64,000 nucleotides of DNA from Collinsella sp. An307. Lineage in GTDB: Bacteria > Actinomycetota > Coriobacteriia > Coriobacteriales > Coriobacteriaceae. Of this stretch, positions 45,175 through 54,825 are shown one piece after another. The stretch's first letter is position 1. Each line of letters begins with the position of its first letter. The DNA lies in assembly GCF_002161805.1 (NCBI RefSeq), contig NZ_NFIP01000010.1, forward strand, positions 32,595 to 96,594, read 5' to 3'. The notes beneath the pieces are model-generated. The model ran no database searches and had not been told where the DNA came from. It worked only from the letters and a program-made list of their open reading frames with translations. The translations under genes and the position numbers were made by a program.

Positions 45175-46458
45175 TTGGACATCATCCGCGTTCAGGGCGG
45201 GCATGCGCTTACGGGCGGCGTGCACGTCTCGGGTGCTAAGAACTCGGCACTCAAACTCATGGCCGCGACGCTTCTGGCGCCGGGCGTGACCACGCTTACC
45301 AACGTTCCCAATATTTCCGACGTGCACGTCATGGGCAAGGTCTTAAAGGGTCTGGGCTGCACGATTGAGGTTGTTGACGAGCACACGCTCGCCATCGACA
45401 CCTCGGGTGCTAACTCCTGGGAGGCTCCCTACGAGCTCGTCGCCAAGATGCGCGCCTCCACCGCGGTCATGGGCCCTCTGCTCGGCCGCTTTGGCCGCGC
45501 CAAGATCGCCATGCCGGGCGGTTGCAACCTCGGTGCACGCAAGATCGACATGCATATCCTCGGTCTCGAGGCGCTCGGCGTCTCCTTTGACACGAGCCAC
45601 GGCTACATCTTTGCCGATGCGCACGAGGGCATGTCGGGCACGATGGTGACCCTCGAGTTTGCGAGTGTCGGCGCGACGGAGAACCTCATCATGGCGGCGG
45701 TTCGTGCCAAGGGCACGACGGTGATTGACAACGCCGCGCGCGAGCCCGAGATCGTCGACCTTGCCAACATGCTGAACGAGATGGGCGCCAAGATCCAGGG
45801 CGCCGGCACCCCGGTCGTGGAGATTGAGGGCGTCGACGAGCTGCATCCGGTCGAGCACCGCGTGATCGGTGACCGTATCGAGGCCGGCACCTTTATCGTT
45901 GCGGGCGCCCTTGCGGCCGATGGGGACGGTATCGAGGTCACGGGCTTCAACCCGCATCACCTCGGTATGGTGCTCAAGAAGATGGAGCTCATGGGCATCC
46001 GTCTTGAGCGCGGCGTCGACGGGGTGCGCGTGTGGCGCGCCGACCGCATCGCGCCGGTGGATATTCAGACCCTGCCGTTCCCGGGATTCCCCACCGACAT
46101 GCAGGCCCAGGTTATGGTGCTTTCTGCCATGGCCGACGGCAGCTCGGTGATTACCGAGAACATCTTTGAGAATCGCTTTATGTTTGCCTCCGAGCTCGTA
46201 CGCATGGGGGCCGATATTCGTATCGAGAGCCATCACGCCATCGTGCATGGTGTAAAGTCGCTCTCGGGTGCCCAGGTGGTCTCGCCCGATTTGCGCGGTG
46301 GCGCCGCGCTCGTGGTGGCGGGACTTATCGCCGAGGGCGAGACCGACGTCTCTGCGATCCATCACATCGATCGCGGCTACGAGCGGTTCTGCGACAAGTT
46401 GGTCGGCTTGGGCGCCTCGGTCGAGCGCGTTCAGGTGCCTGACCTTGCCGAAGACTAA
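45175..46458 (+). CDS. murA: UDP-N-acetylglucosamine 1-carboxyvinyltransferase
   Basis: A 427-residue enzyme catalysing the first committed step of peptidoglycan synthesis (PEP onto UDP-GlcNAc). [17 protein letters not shown] carries the conserved Lys-Asn, [13 protein letters not shown] holds the catalytic Cys (fosfomycin target), and [10 protein letters not shown] has the conserved Asp. TTG 45175 is the start, after GATGAGGTAGGAC. The position after atpC is common in Gram-positive genomes. Confidence 0.96.
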   Translation: MDIIRVQGGHALTGGVHVSGAKNSALKLMAATLLAPGVTTLTNVPNISDVHVMGKVLKGLGCTIEVVDEHTLAIDTSGANSWEAPYELVAKMRASTAVMGPLLGRFGRAKIAMPGGCNLGARKIDMHILGLEALGVSFDTSHGYIFADAHEGMSGTMVTLEFASVGATENLIMAAVRAKGTTVIDNAAREPEIVDLANMLNEMGAKIQGAGTPVVEIEGVDELHPVEHRVIGDRIEAGTFIVAGALAADGDGIEVTGFNPHHLGMVLKKMELMGIRLERGVDGVRVWRADRIAPVDIQTLPFPGFPTDMQAQVMVLSAMADGSSVITENIFENRFMFASELVRMGADIRIESHHAIVHGVKSLSGAQVVSPDLRGGAALVVAGLIAEGETDVSAIHHIDRGYERFCDKLVGLGASVERVQVPDLAED

Positions 46459-46470
46459 GTTAGGTTGCCT

Positions 46471-47667
46471 ATGAGTATCCGCAAAAAGCCCGTTCAGCAG
46501 GCGCACCGTCCCACTTCGGGCGCCGCGAGCCGTATCTATAGCCGCGAGAACGTCGGCCGCTACGCCGAGCGTGCGCGCCAGCGCCGCCGCGGACGCGTGG
46601 TCCGCCGTGGCATCCTTGTGGGTATTTTGGGCGTGCTTTTGGTGGGTGTCGTCGCCGCGGGCGCGTGGGTCACGAACCTCATGTCGCGCCTGAACGACGG
46701 CGAGGTCATCACGAGCGACCTCTTGGCAACGCTTGTCGACTCCGATGTGGCACGCGACCCGTTTTACATGCTTCTTCTGGGTACCGACGGTCGTCCCGGC
46801 GAGGAGACCTACCGTACCGACTCCATCATTCTCGCGCGCGTTGATCCCATCGAGAAACAGGTTACGCTCATCTCCATCCCGCGCGACACTCGCTACGTTT
46901 ACCAAGGCTCGACCGTTAAGATCAACGCGGTGTTTAGCTATGGCGGTGCCGACGATATGGTCGAGGCGGTGAACGACCTCTGCGGCGTGGAGATCTCTGA
47001 ATACGCCGAGATTAACTTCGATGGCATGAAGGCGCTTGTGGACGCGGTCGGCGGCATTGACATTTACGTGCCCGAGGGCGACGAGGTCGACGACCCCGAG
47101 GCAGGCCCCGTTACCATCGAGTCCGGCCAGCAGCACATGGACGGCGAGGCGGCGCTGACCTTCAGCCGTGCGCGTCACCAGTTTGCCGACGGCGACTACA
47201 CGCGTATGCGCCATCAGCGCATGGTGCTCGGCGCGCTCGCTGAGAAGATCCTGAACAACCTCGACATCGCCACCGTGCCCGCGCTCATGAATCAGCTCGC
47301 GGACATGGTGAAGACCTCGCTTCAGGTCTCGGACATCGTGTCGCTCATCAACGCGATGCGCGGCATGGATGTCAACAGCATGTACTCTGCCAACATCCCC
47401 TCGTGGGCGGGTCAGGATACCTACATCAACGGCCAGAGCTTTGTCTTTGTGTACGAGGACAAGCTCGAGAAGATGATGGAGCGTGTCGACGCCGGCGAGG
47501 ATCCGCAGGGTCCGCAGACCATGGGCCAGGGCGATGGTACGGGCGGCACCGTGGGCGACCTGTACGAGAACAGCAACGAGGACTGGCGTTACGGCACGGC
47601 GACCACCTCGAGCTCGGTGGATGAAGAGGAACTTGCCGAGGACGGCGAGACTGCAACCACCGAGTAA
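46471..47667 (+). CDS. LytR-CpsA-Psr (LCP) family wall-polymer transferase
   Basis: A 398-residue membrane-anchored enzyme. A basic cytoplasmic tail, one membrane helix (about 49-70), then the LCP domain with FYMLLLGTDGRPGE, YRTDSIILARVDP, ISIPRDTRYVY and FSRARHQFADGDYTRMRHQR, which hold the Asp/Arg residues that bind lipid pyrophosphate. LCP enzymes attach secondary polymers to peptidoglycan. The C-terminal 50 residues are acidic and disordered. ATG 46471 follows a weak AGTTAGG and lies 12 bases after murA, so they are probably one unit. Confidence 0.93.
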   Translation: MSIRKKPVQQAHRPTSGAASRIYSRENVGRYAERARQRRRGRVVRRGILVGILGVLLVGVVAAGAWVTNLMSRLNDGEVITSDLLATLVDSDVARDPFYMLLLGTDGRPGEETYRTDSIILARVDPIEKQVTLISIPRDTRYVYQGSTVKINAVFSYGGADDMVEAVNDLCGVEISEYAEINFDGMKALVDAVGGIDIYVPEGDEVDDPEAGPVTIESGQQHMDGEAALTFSRARHQFADGDYTRMRHQRMVLGALAEKILNNLDIATVPALMNQLADMVKTSLQVSDIVSLINAMRGMDVNSMYSANIPSWAGQDTYINGQSFVFVYEDKLEKMMERVDAGEDPQGPQTMGQGDGTGGTVGDLYENSNEDWRYGTATTSSSVDEEELAEDGETATTE

Positions 47668-47694
47668 CAGCGCCAGATTAGTCGCGTGATAGAA

Positions 47695-47736
47695 CGCCCC
47701 GGATGCGGACAAAGCGTCTGCATCCGGGGCGCTTTC
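47695..47736. terminator. Strong bidirectional terminator
   Basis: A 12-base perfect stem CGCCCCGGATGC / GCATCCGGGGCG with a 13-base loop, then CTTTCTTA. It separates the LCP gene from the convergent pepT. Confidence 0.88.
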
Positions 47737-47751
47737 TTATCGAGCTTGGTG

Positions 47752-48996
47752 TTAGGCAAAGCGCGCCACGAGGGCCTCGAGGACGTCGACCATCTTCTCG
47801 AGCGAGCTCACCGGGATGAACTCATTTACGCCATGGCAGCAGTACCCGCCCGTGGAGAGGTTGGGGCAGGGAAGGCCACGGAACGAGAGCTGGGCGCCGT
47901 CGGTGCCGCCGCGGATGGGGAGCACGTGCGGCTCCACGCCTGCAGCGGTGAACGCCTCCTTTGCAAGCTCGATGAGCTCGGGGTAGTCGGCAACGATCTC
48001 TGCCATGTTGCGATACTGCTGCTTGATCTCCACTGTGACGCGATCGCTGCCGAGCTCTGCGTTAACAAAGGCGGCCGCGCGCTCGATGAGGGCGCTTTTT
48101 GCGTCGAACTTGGCGGCGTCGTGGTCGCGCACGATGTAGCGTGCCGTGGCGTGCTCGCAGGTGGCCGAGACGCCTTCGAGGTGGATGAACCCTTCGTAGC
48201 CCTCGGTGTGCTCGGGACGGGCGTGCTTGGGCAGAAGCGCATGGAAGCGCGCAAACAGGTTGCCCGCGTTCACCATCTTGTCCTTGGCGTCGCCGGGGTG
48301 GATGGAGTAGCCGCGGAAGCGCACCGTTGCCTCGGCGGCGTTGAAGCACTCCCACTCCAGCTCGCCGATGGGGCCGCCGTCGACGGTGTAGGCGTACGTA
48401 CAGCCAAAGCCCTCGATATCAAGAAGCTCTGCGCCGTGGCCAATCTCCTCGTCGGGGCAGAAGCAGATGCCAAGGCGCGGATGCGCCAGCTCGGGATGGG
48501 CGGCCAGGCGCGCGACGAGTGCCATAATCTCGGCGACGCCCGCCTTGTCGTCGGCACCGAGCAGGGTCGTGCCGTCGGTCACCACAAGGTCTTCGCCCAC
48601 AAGCGCGTCGAGCGCGGGGAGCTTATCGGGCGCGATCGAGACGGGGCCCTCGGCACCCTCGCCGCAGATGAGGGGGCCTCCCTCGTAATGTACGATATGC
48701 GGGTTCACGTTGGTGCCGCTCACCACTTCGGTAGTGTCGAGGTGGGCGATGAGGCCGAGCGCGGGGCGCTCCTCGGCGCCGGCGCTGGCCGGCACGTGCG
48801 CGATGACATAGGCGTTGTCGGTCACGTGCACGCCCTCGCACCCAAGCTCGGTAAGCTCATCGGCAAGCACGCGCGCAAGGTCGAACTGCTTGTCAGTTGA
48901 GGGGACGCGGTCGGCGTGCTCGTCGGATGAGGTGGTGTCAATGCGGACGTAGCGCATAAAGCGCGCAAGAACATCGGAGTGTGCGGTTTCGGACAT
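47752..48996 (-). CDS. pepT: Peptidase T (tripeptidase)
   Basis: A 414-residue M20B metallopeptidase that releases N-terminal residues from tripeptides. LGLIAHLDTTEVVSG holds the first zinc ligand, LGADDKAGVAEIM the bridging Asp, CFCPDEEIGHGAEL the catalytic Glu, and NLSTGGYCCHGVNEFIPV the last His. ATG 48996 is behind GAAGGGATCGAG; the frame stays open upstream to 49653 only as overlap with opposite-strand genes. Confidence 0.94.
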   Translation of the reverse strand: MSETAHSDVLARFMRYVRIDTTSSDEHADRVPSTDKQFDLARVLADELTELGCEGVHVTDNAYVIAHVPASAGAEERPALGLIAHLDTTEVVSGTNVNPHIVHYEGGPLICGEGAEGPVSIAPDKLPALDALVGEDLVVTDGTTLLGADDKAGVAEIMALVARLAAHPELAHPRLGICFCPDEEIGHGAELLDIEGFGCTYAYTVDGGPIGELEWECFNAAEATVRFRGYSIHPGDAKDKMVNAGNLFARFHALLPKHARPEHTEGYEGFIHLEGVSATCEHATARYIVRDHDAAKFDAKSALIERAAAFVNAELGSDRVTVEIKQQYRNMAEIVADYPELIELAKEAFTAAGVEPHVLPIRGGTDGAQLSFRGLPCPNLSTGGYCCHGVNEFIPVSSLEKMVDVLEALVARFA

Positions 48997-49140
48997 CTCG
49001 ATCCCTTCGCTTGTGTGGTCGGACCCTCCCACTCTAGCACGCGCGGCGCGTTGGGGTAGAATCAGCTGAACACCACTGGGCCCGTCGCCGTTTTTGCTTC
49101 TGTCCAACGGCGCCGGCGCGACTCCCAAGGAGGCGGGCGC

Positions 49141-49566
49141 ATGGCAGCGACCGAACAAGGCCAAGATCTTCACCTCACCATGGCAAACGAGGACTATCTC
49201 GAGTGCATGGTGCGCATCGAGCAGGAGGAGGGTGCCGAGGGCGGCGTCCGCTCCGTCGACATCGCCACGCGTCTTGAGGTCTCCAAGGCCTCGGTTAACA
49301 AGGCGGTCTCGGTGCTCAAGGCTCAAGGTCTTGTTGAGCAGGCGCATTACGGCAGGGTCATGCTCACGCCCCGCGGGCGCGAGATCGGTGAGGCGGTGTG
49401 GTACCGCCACCGCCTGCTGCGCACCTTCCTCATCAAGGAGCTCGGGGTTCCCTTTGAGCGTGCGGATGAGGAGGCCTGCCAGATGGAGCACGCCGTCTCT
49501 GAGGACACCATGAACCGCTGGCTCACCTACCTTGAGGGCCAAAACATCATGGTTGGCGAGGAGTAG
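49141..49566 (+). CDS. DtxR-family metal-dependent transcriptional regulator
   Basis: A 141-residue MntR/DtxR-type regulator. The HTH reads RSVDIATRLEVSKASVNKAV and MLTPRGREIGEAVWYRHRLL leads to the dimerisation/metal domain, where EACQMEHAVS gives Cys, Glu and His ligands. The C-terminal SH3 domain of iron-type DtxR is absent, closer to MntR. It normally represses metal uptake when the metal is bound. The methyltransferase gene starts 6 bases after its stop. No metal transporter lies alongside. Confidence 0.88.
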   Translation: MAATEQGQDLHLTMANEDYLECMVRIEQEEGAEGGVRSVDIATRLEVSKASVNKAVSVLKAQGLVEQAHYGRVMLTPRGREIGEAVWYRHRLLRTFLIKELGVPFERADEEACQMEHAVSEDTMNRWLTYLEGQNIMVGEE

Positions 49567-49571
49567 AGACC

Positions 49572-50471
49572 TTGCCGGATTCGACCGCCTACTATAACCG
49601 CACGGGCGCGCAGGAGCTGCGCGAGCGCCTCGCGTCTGAGGTGCTGCTTGCACAGGGCCCCATGGGAACAGTGCTTATGGGCGAGTCAGGCGCGGCGGAT
49701 GTGCCGGCGGCGTTCTGGAACCTCGCCGAGCCGCAGACCGTGCAGACGATTCACCGTCTGTACGAGGCGTCGGGCGCGCAGGTCCTCATCACCAATACGT
49801 TTCAGGCCTCTGAGCCGGCACTTGCGCGCGATCTGATTGTGCCTGCCATGGCCGAGGTCAACCGCGCTGCCACAGACAACGCGCGCGCGGCGCACCCGCA
49901 GGTGCTGCTTGGGTCGGTCGGCCCCTGCGGCCTTGCGTGGATGCGGCGCGACACGCCCGAGTTTCGCGCTTGTCGCGCGGCGTATCGCGAGCAGGCAGAG
50001 GCCCTGCTCGTTGCGGGCGTAGACGGCATTTTGCTCGAGACGTTCACATCCATCCGCGATCTGGAGCCGGCGCTTGCCGGGGTGTGTGATGCGGCGGACG
50101 GTATGCCCGTCCTGGTGAGTTTTGTCATCGATGACGAGGGAAATCTTTTGGGAGACGGCCTCACGATCGAGGGCGCGGTGCTCTGGGCGGAGAAGCGCGG
50201 GGCCGAGGCGGTTGGCATCAACTGCTGCTCGATTGCGGCGGCAACGCAGGTGCTGCCGCGCATGGTTGCCACGGCGCGTACGCCGGTTATGGTCAGACCT
50301 AACGCCGGCATACCCGTGCGTGACGAGGACGGCACGCTCACCTGGCCTGACGGTCCCGAGGCGTTCGGTCGTGCCGTCAACGACTGGGTTGCTGCCGGGG
50401 CTCACCTCGTAGGTGCGTGCTGCGGGGCGACGCCGCAGACGACGGCTGCCATGGCGGACGCCCTCGCATAG
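49572..50471 (+). CDS. Homocysteine S-methyltransferase family protein
   Basis: A 299-residue TIM-barrel methyltransferase. LLAQGPMGTVLM is the family's first strand, ITNTFQAS follows, GINC supplies the first zinc Cys and LVGACCGATPQT the Cys pair, forming the zinc site that activates homocysteine thiolate. It resembles the homocysteine domain of MetH or the MmuM/BhmT group; the methyl donor cannot be told. TTG 49572 is the likely start, 6 bases after the regulator. No cobalamin domain is attached. Confidence 0.9.
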   Translation: MPDSTAYYNRTGAQELRERLASEVLLAQGPMGTVLMGESGAADVPAAFWNLAEPQTVQTIHRLYEASGAQVLITNTFQASEPALARDLIVPAMAEVNRAATDNARAAHPQVLLGSVGPCGLAWMRRDTPEFRACRAAYREQAEALLVAGVDGILLETFTSIRDLEPALAGVCDAADGMPVLVSFVIDDEGNLLGDGLTIEGAVLWAEKRGAEAVGINCCSIAAATQVLPRMVATARTPVMVRPNAGIPVRDEDGTLTWPDGPEAFGRAVNDWVAAGAHLVGACCGATPQTTAAMADALA

Positions 50472-50520
50472 GCGGCGGCGTCTCGCATCAGACGGCATCC
50501 CCAATCTTGAGAAAAACGGC

Positions 50521-50555
50521 GCGGCGGCGGAAGCCCTAAAGACTTCCGCCGCCGC
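50521..50555. terminator. Bidirectional terminator between convergent genes
   Basis: A 13-base perfect stem GCGGCGGCGGAAG / CTTCCGCCGCCGC with a 9-base loop, between the methyltransferase and cutC. A run of nine G follows at 50572-50580. Confidence 0.8.
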
Positions 50556-50621
50556 GCCTTGTGGCAGACGAGGGGGGGGGACGTGCTGCCCGGATAGGGG
50601 AGACGTCGAGCGCAAACGATG

Positions 50622-51299
50622 TTAGAGCTCGACAATCTTGGTGCCGTGGACCTCAGATACCCCAAGGGCCTCGGCTACCTCAACGGCGTTGGCGTGCGTG
50701 ATGCCGCCGCCGGGGAGGATGGTGATGCGCCCGTTCGCGTAGGCAATAAGGCGGGCGAGGTGATCGATGTTGCCCATAATCGGCGTGCCGGCGGCGCCGC
50801 CGTGGGTGAGGATGCGCTCGACACCGAGCTCGGCAAGTACGTCGATGGCCTCGCGCTGGCGCTCCTCAGAAAGCTCGTCAAAGGCCATGTGGAAGGTCAC
50901 CTGCACAGGCTCCCCTTCACCGTCGGCGCCCTTAGCGGCGCGGACGAGGGCGCGGGTCATGGCACGGTCGATGGCAAGCTCACCGGTTGCATCGTCGCGC
51001 ACGAGGCAGCCAAAGACAACGCCCGTCACGCCCTCGGCGCGCTCGCAGGCAATGTCATCTGCCATCATCTGCTGCTCGGCGGCGGTGTAGACAAAGTTAC
51101 CGCCGCGCGGGCGTGCCATGGCCATTACGGCCACGTTATGCTCGCGCGCAAAGGCCACAGCGGCGCGCACGACGCCTACGCTGGGGCTCGTGCCGCCAAC
51201 GGCAAGGTTGTCGCAGAGTTCGATACGCCCGGCGCCCGCCGCAACGGCGGCCGGTACGCGCTCCATGTTCTCTGCGCAGAACTCTCTCAGCAGTGCCAT
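50622..51299 (-). CDS. cutC: CutC family protein
   Basis: A 225-residue TIM-barrel protein. AGAGRIELCDNLAVGGTSPS is the family signature, followed by MARPRGGNFVY, VTFHMAFDEL, RILTHGGAAG and LPGGGI. CutC was first described in copper homeostasis, but its biochemical role is unsettled. ATG 51299 is behind GGGAGGA; five more codons upstream are open but would swallow the ribosome site. Confidence 0.93.
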   Translation of the reverse strand: MALLREFCAENMERVPAAVAAGAGRIELCDNLAVGGTSPSVGVVRAAVAFAREHNVAVMAMARPRGGNFVYTAAEQQMMADDIACERAEGVTGVVFGCLVRDDATGELAIDRAMTRALVRAAKGADGEGEPVQVTFHMAFDELSEERQREAIDVLAELGVERILTHGGAAGTPIMGNIDHLARLIAYANGRITILPGGGITHANAVEVAEALGVSEVHGTKIVEL

Positions 51300-51585
51300 G
51301 GTTCCTCCCAACACGATGGATCGCGCCGCGCACGGGCGCGGACGCGCCGATTAGAATCGGTCTTTAGCCCATCATAGAGGTCTCAGCGCCGCCGCCATGC
51401 CCTCAAACGTTCGCGATTTCTGCCACGCCAGCCGGCAGTTGGCCTGATTGACTTGCCTCTCACCTGCCGATAGCCTGTATCGATAGTGGGAACAATAGGA
51501 GCGGTATGCCTCGGCGCTGCACCGGGCATCCGGGAAACTCTCTGTGGTACAACGGGGCGCTCGCCCCCGAGAGAAAGGACAAAGC

Positions 51586-52674
51586 ATGCACCGTCTAGGA
51601 ATTTCCCTCTACCCTGAGCATTCGACTCAGGAGAAGGACTTCGCGTACATGGAGCTTGCCGCCAAGTACGGCTTCTCCCGCATCTTCACCTGCTTGCTCT
51701 CGGTGGAGAAGGGTGCCGAGGAGACGGTGGCCGAGTTTGGCGGCTTCATGAAGCGCGCCCACGAGCTGGGCTACACCGTTGCGGTCGACACGAATCCGCA
51801 CGTGTTTGAGCGCCTGGGTGCCACGGCGACGAACCTCAAGCCCTTTGCCGACATGGGCGTTGACATCATCCGCCTCGACGGCCATCTGGGCGACGAGGGC
51901 GACATCATGCTCACCCGCAATCGCGAGGGCATCAAGGTTGAGTTCAACGGCAGCGGCAACCTCGGCCTCGACCTGCTTGTTGAGCGCGGTGCCGACAAGC
52001 GCAACATGGTCACCTGCGCGAACTTCTTCCCCGAGCCCTGGACGGGCATGAGCGAAGAGCGCTTTGTCGAGCTCTCCCGCAAGTACCATAAGGCCGGCTT
52101 CCAGACGGCTGCCTTTGTCTCGAGCCAGCAGCCCGAGACCTTTGGCCCCTGGCCCGTCTTTGCCGGTCTTCCCACCTGCGAGGATGACCGCCGTCGCCCC
52201 ATTGACCTGCAGGTGCGCCACCTCGTGGGCACGGGTCTTATCGACGACATCATCATCGGCAACGCCTTTGCGAGCGAGGACGAGCTTGCTGCCATGGCGG
52301 CAGTCGACACCAGCCGCGTTACCATGCGCATCGACCTTGACCCCGGCATCACCGAGGGCGAGCGCGAGGTTCTGTGGGGCTTCAACCACAACGAGCGCGG
52401 CGACTGCTCTGAGTACCTCATCCGTTCGAGCTGGCCGCGCTTCATCTTCCGCGAGCGCGAGATCGCCCCGCGCGAGGCGCCCGAGACCTTCCACAAGGGC
52501 GACGTCCTCGTGGTGAACGACAACATGGCGCACTATCGTGGCGAGCTCCACATCGCCCGCCGCGACATGCCCAACGACGGCACGCGCAACCTCCTTGGCC
52601 GCATCCCCGCCGAGGAGCTGTTCCTGCTCGACTACATCCTGCCGGAGCACCCCTTCGCCTTCATCAAGGCGTAG
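51586..52674 (+). CDS. mupG: MupG-family (DUF871) TIM-barrel protein, 6-phospho-N-acetylmuramidase-like
   Basis: A 362-residue protein of the DUF871/MupG family. HRLGISLYPEHSTQEKD is the N-terminal strand, VDTNPHVFERLG and IRLDGHLGD follow in the barrel, MVTCANFFPEPWTG is a core family motif, and a small C-terminal beta domain (KGDVLVVND) closes it. Staphylococcal MupG cleaves MurNAc-6-phosphate-GlcNAc made by a PTS. A PTS of the lactose/cellobiose class follows downstream, which supports a 6-phospho-glycosidase role. ATG 51586 is behind GAGAAAGGAC. The precise substrate is inferred. Confidence 0.88.
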   Translation: MHRLGISLYPEHSTQEKDFAYMELAAKYGFSRIFTCLLSVEKGAEETVAEFGGFMKRAHELGYTVAVDTNPHVFERLGATATNLKPFADMGVDIIRLDGHLGDEGDIMLTRNREGIKVEFNGSGNLGLDLLVERGADKRNMVTCANFFPEPWTGMSEERFVELSRKYHKAGFQTAAFVSSQQPETFGPWPVFAGLPTCEDDRRRPIDLQVRHLVGTGLIDDIIIGNAFASEDELAAMAAVDTSRVTMRIDLDPGITEGEREVLWGFNHNERGDCSEYLIRSSWPRFIFREREIAPREAPETFHKGDVLVVNDNMAHYRGELHIARRDMPNDGTRNLLGRIPAEELFLLDYILPEHPFAFIKA

Positions 52675-52806
52675 CGTCACAACATACGCCATTTGACGCA
52701 CATGCGGGCGTCGCTCAGCCATACGGCCGGGCGGCGCCCATTTTAGCGAGGCTCCGGCGAGGGCGCTAGGCGCCCCGTCCAGAGTCCCGTCCGTACGTTT
52801 GTGCAG

Positions 52807-52839
52807 GGCGGCAGTAATTCGTGCAGAGTCACTGCCGCC
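52807..52839 (+). promoter_or_regulatory. Hairpin upstream of the PRD regulator gene
   Basis: GGCGGCAGT / ACTGCCGCC, nine perfect pairs around a 15-base loop, within the 237-base gap 52675-52911. It could be an operator or an RNA target of the adjacent BglG-like protein. A TAGTAT (52883-52888) before the next gene may be a -10 box. Confidence 0.4.
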
Positions 52840-52911
52840 TCTACCGGCACGGGACGCCCGTCCGTATCGCCGCCATCGCGGATAGTATGGTGGCGAGGGA
52901 GGAATGAGGGT

Positions 52912-54825
52912 ATGCAAGATACCAATCTGGTGCGCTACATCATGAAGCACGACGGCATTGCGCCGGCGGAGCTTGCCGTGCACCTCGGCGTCAAGGAGCG
53001 CGCGATGCGTGACCGCATCCGCCACGCCAATGACTCTATGCACGATCGCGGCATCATCGTCTACGACCGTGCGCGCCAGCGCTATGTGGTCGATATCCTC
53101 GATAGCGAGGGCTTTGAGGCCTGGCTCAGCGGTTCGGCGGCGCGCGACGCGTTTGACCGTCTGCCCTCCACGCCCGAGGAGCGTGTAGCCTACCTGTTGC
53201 AGGACCTGCTCTCCCGCACCGACTGGATCACGCTCGAGGACCTGGCGAGCCTGCTGTTTGTATCGCGCTCCACCATCTCGAGCGACTTGCGCCGCGTGGA
53301 GCAGACCCTCGACGAGTTCCATCTGCATATCGAGAAGCGCCCGCGCCACGGCATCCGCGTTACCGGCTCCGAGATGGACCGTCGTCTTTGCCTCGCAAAC
53401 ATCGCCGTCGAGGCGCGCCTTGCCGACGACGAGCTCGGCGACGCTGACTACCACGCCATGCTCGACGCCGTGGAGCACCGGGTGACCGAGGTCCTCGACC
53501 GCGAGCAGTACAAGATCAACCCGGTGTCGCACCAGAACCTCGTCGTGCACATCGCCATCGCCATCACGCGCATCCGCAAGAACTGCTACGTCCCCATGGA
53601 CGCGGCAAACCTCGAGCACGTGCGCGATACGGCGGAGTACGCCGTTGCCGACGTGGTCGCCCGCGCCATCGAGAGCGCCTTTACCGTCGACCTGCCCGAG
53701 GAAGAGGTCGCCTACATCGCCATCCACCTCGCGAGCAAGCATCTCATCGAGGGCGATGGTTCCTCGAGCGGAGAGGGGGCCAAAAACCTCGAGATTACCG
53801 ACGAGGCTTGGAACCTCGCCGCCGAGATGCTCGACGTTGTCTGGCGCGCCTTCCGTTTTGACTTCCGCGATGACGCGGAGCTGCGCATGAACCTCGCGCG
53901 CCACCTCATGCCGCTCGAGGTCCGCCTCAAGTACGGCATGGTCTACGACAATCCGCTGCTTCCCGACATCAAGGCGCGCTATCCGCTGCCGTTTTCCATG
54001 GCAACTGACGCGCTCGGCGTGCTCGGCGAGCGCCACGACACGGCGGTGTCGGATGCCGAGATTGGGTATGTGGCCCTCTTCTTTGCGCTTGCGCTCGAGC
54101 GTCGCCACACGGGGCACGCCAAAAAGCACGTGCTGGTGGTGTGCGCGTCCGGTGCGGGCAGCGCCCGGTTGCTTGCCTACCGCCTGCAGGAGGAGTTCAG
54201 CTCCGACTTTGAGTGCGTGGACACCTGTGACGCCTCCGACTTCAGCACGCGCGACCTCACCGATATCGATTACATCTTCACCACGGTGCCCCTCGAGCGC
54301 GCTGTCGAGCAGCCCGTCGTCCACATCAGCCTCTTTTTGGACGAGACGAGCCGCCGCGACGTCAAGCGCGCCCTCAAGCAGGACAGCGACGCCAACATCA
54401 AATCGTATTTCTCGCGCGACCTGTTCTTCCCGCGCTGCGCGCTCACCACGCACGAGGAGATCATCGACTTCCTCTGCGAGCGCTGCGCCGCCTACGACGA
54501 GCTGCCCGAGAACTTTGAGGCGCTCGTGTGGCAGCGCGAGCGTGCGGCCAACACGTCGTTTGGCAACCTGGTGGCGCTTCCGCACCCCTACGAGGCTGTA
54601 AGCAGCAAGACCTTTGTGGCCGTGGCCCTCACCGACACGCCCGTCGACTGGGGCGGTACGCCCGTTCAAGCGGTATTCATGGTCTGCGTCGCGCGCGACG
54701 CGGGCGCGGACCTTGAGGCGTTTTATCGCGCCATGACCGGTCTTTTGACCAAGCAGCAGGCAATTCAGGAACTGATCGACGACATGCGGTTCGAGGTGCT
54801 CCTGAGCGAACTGGAAGGAGAATAA
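52912..54825 (+). CDS. PRD-domain transcriptional regulator with EIIB- and EIIA-like domains
   Basis: A 637-residue BglG/LicR-type activator. Order: two HTH segments (PAELAVHLGVKERAMRDRIR; LEDLASLLFVSRSTISSDLR), PRD1 (HIAIAITRIRKN, IAIHLASKHL), PRD2 (LARHLMPLEVRLKYG, VALFFALALERR), EIIB-like (LVVCASGAGSARLLAYRL, with Cys) and EIIA-like (NLVALPHPYEAV, with the phospho-His). PTS components phosphorylate such proteins to set activity according to sugar flow. It ends immediately before the IIA start, so it almost certainly controls this operon. ATG 52912 is chosen over 52801. Confidence 0.92.
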   Translation: MQDTNLVRYIMKHDGIAPAELAVHLGVKERAMRDRIRHANDSMHDRGIIVYDRARQRYVVDILDSEGFEAWLSGSAARDAFDRLPSTPEERVAYLLQDLLSRTDWITLEDLASLLFVSRSTISSDLRRVEQTLDEFHLHIEKRPRHGIRVTGSEMDRRLCLANIAVEARLADDELGDADYHAMLDAVEHRVTEVLDREQYKINPVSHQNLVVHIAIAITRIRKNCYVPMDAANLEHVRDTAEYAVADVVARAIESAFTVDLPEEEVAYIAIHLASKHLIEGDGSSSGEGAKNLEITDEAWNLAAEMLDVVWRAFRFDFRDDAELRMNLARHLMPLEVRLKYGMVYDNPLLPDIKARYPLPFSMATDALGVLGERHDTAVSDAEIGYVALFFALALERRHTGHAKKHVLVVCASGAGSARLLAYRLQEEFSSDFECVDTCDASDFSTRDLTDIDYIFTTVPLERAVEQPVVHISLFLDETSRRDVKRALKQDSDANIKSYFSRDLFFPRCALTTHEEIIDFLCERCAAYDELPENFEALVWQRERAANTSFGNLVALPHPYEAVSSKTFVAVALTDTPVDWGGTPVQAVFMVCVARDAGADLEAFYRAMTGLLTKQQAIQELIDDMRFEVLLSELEGE

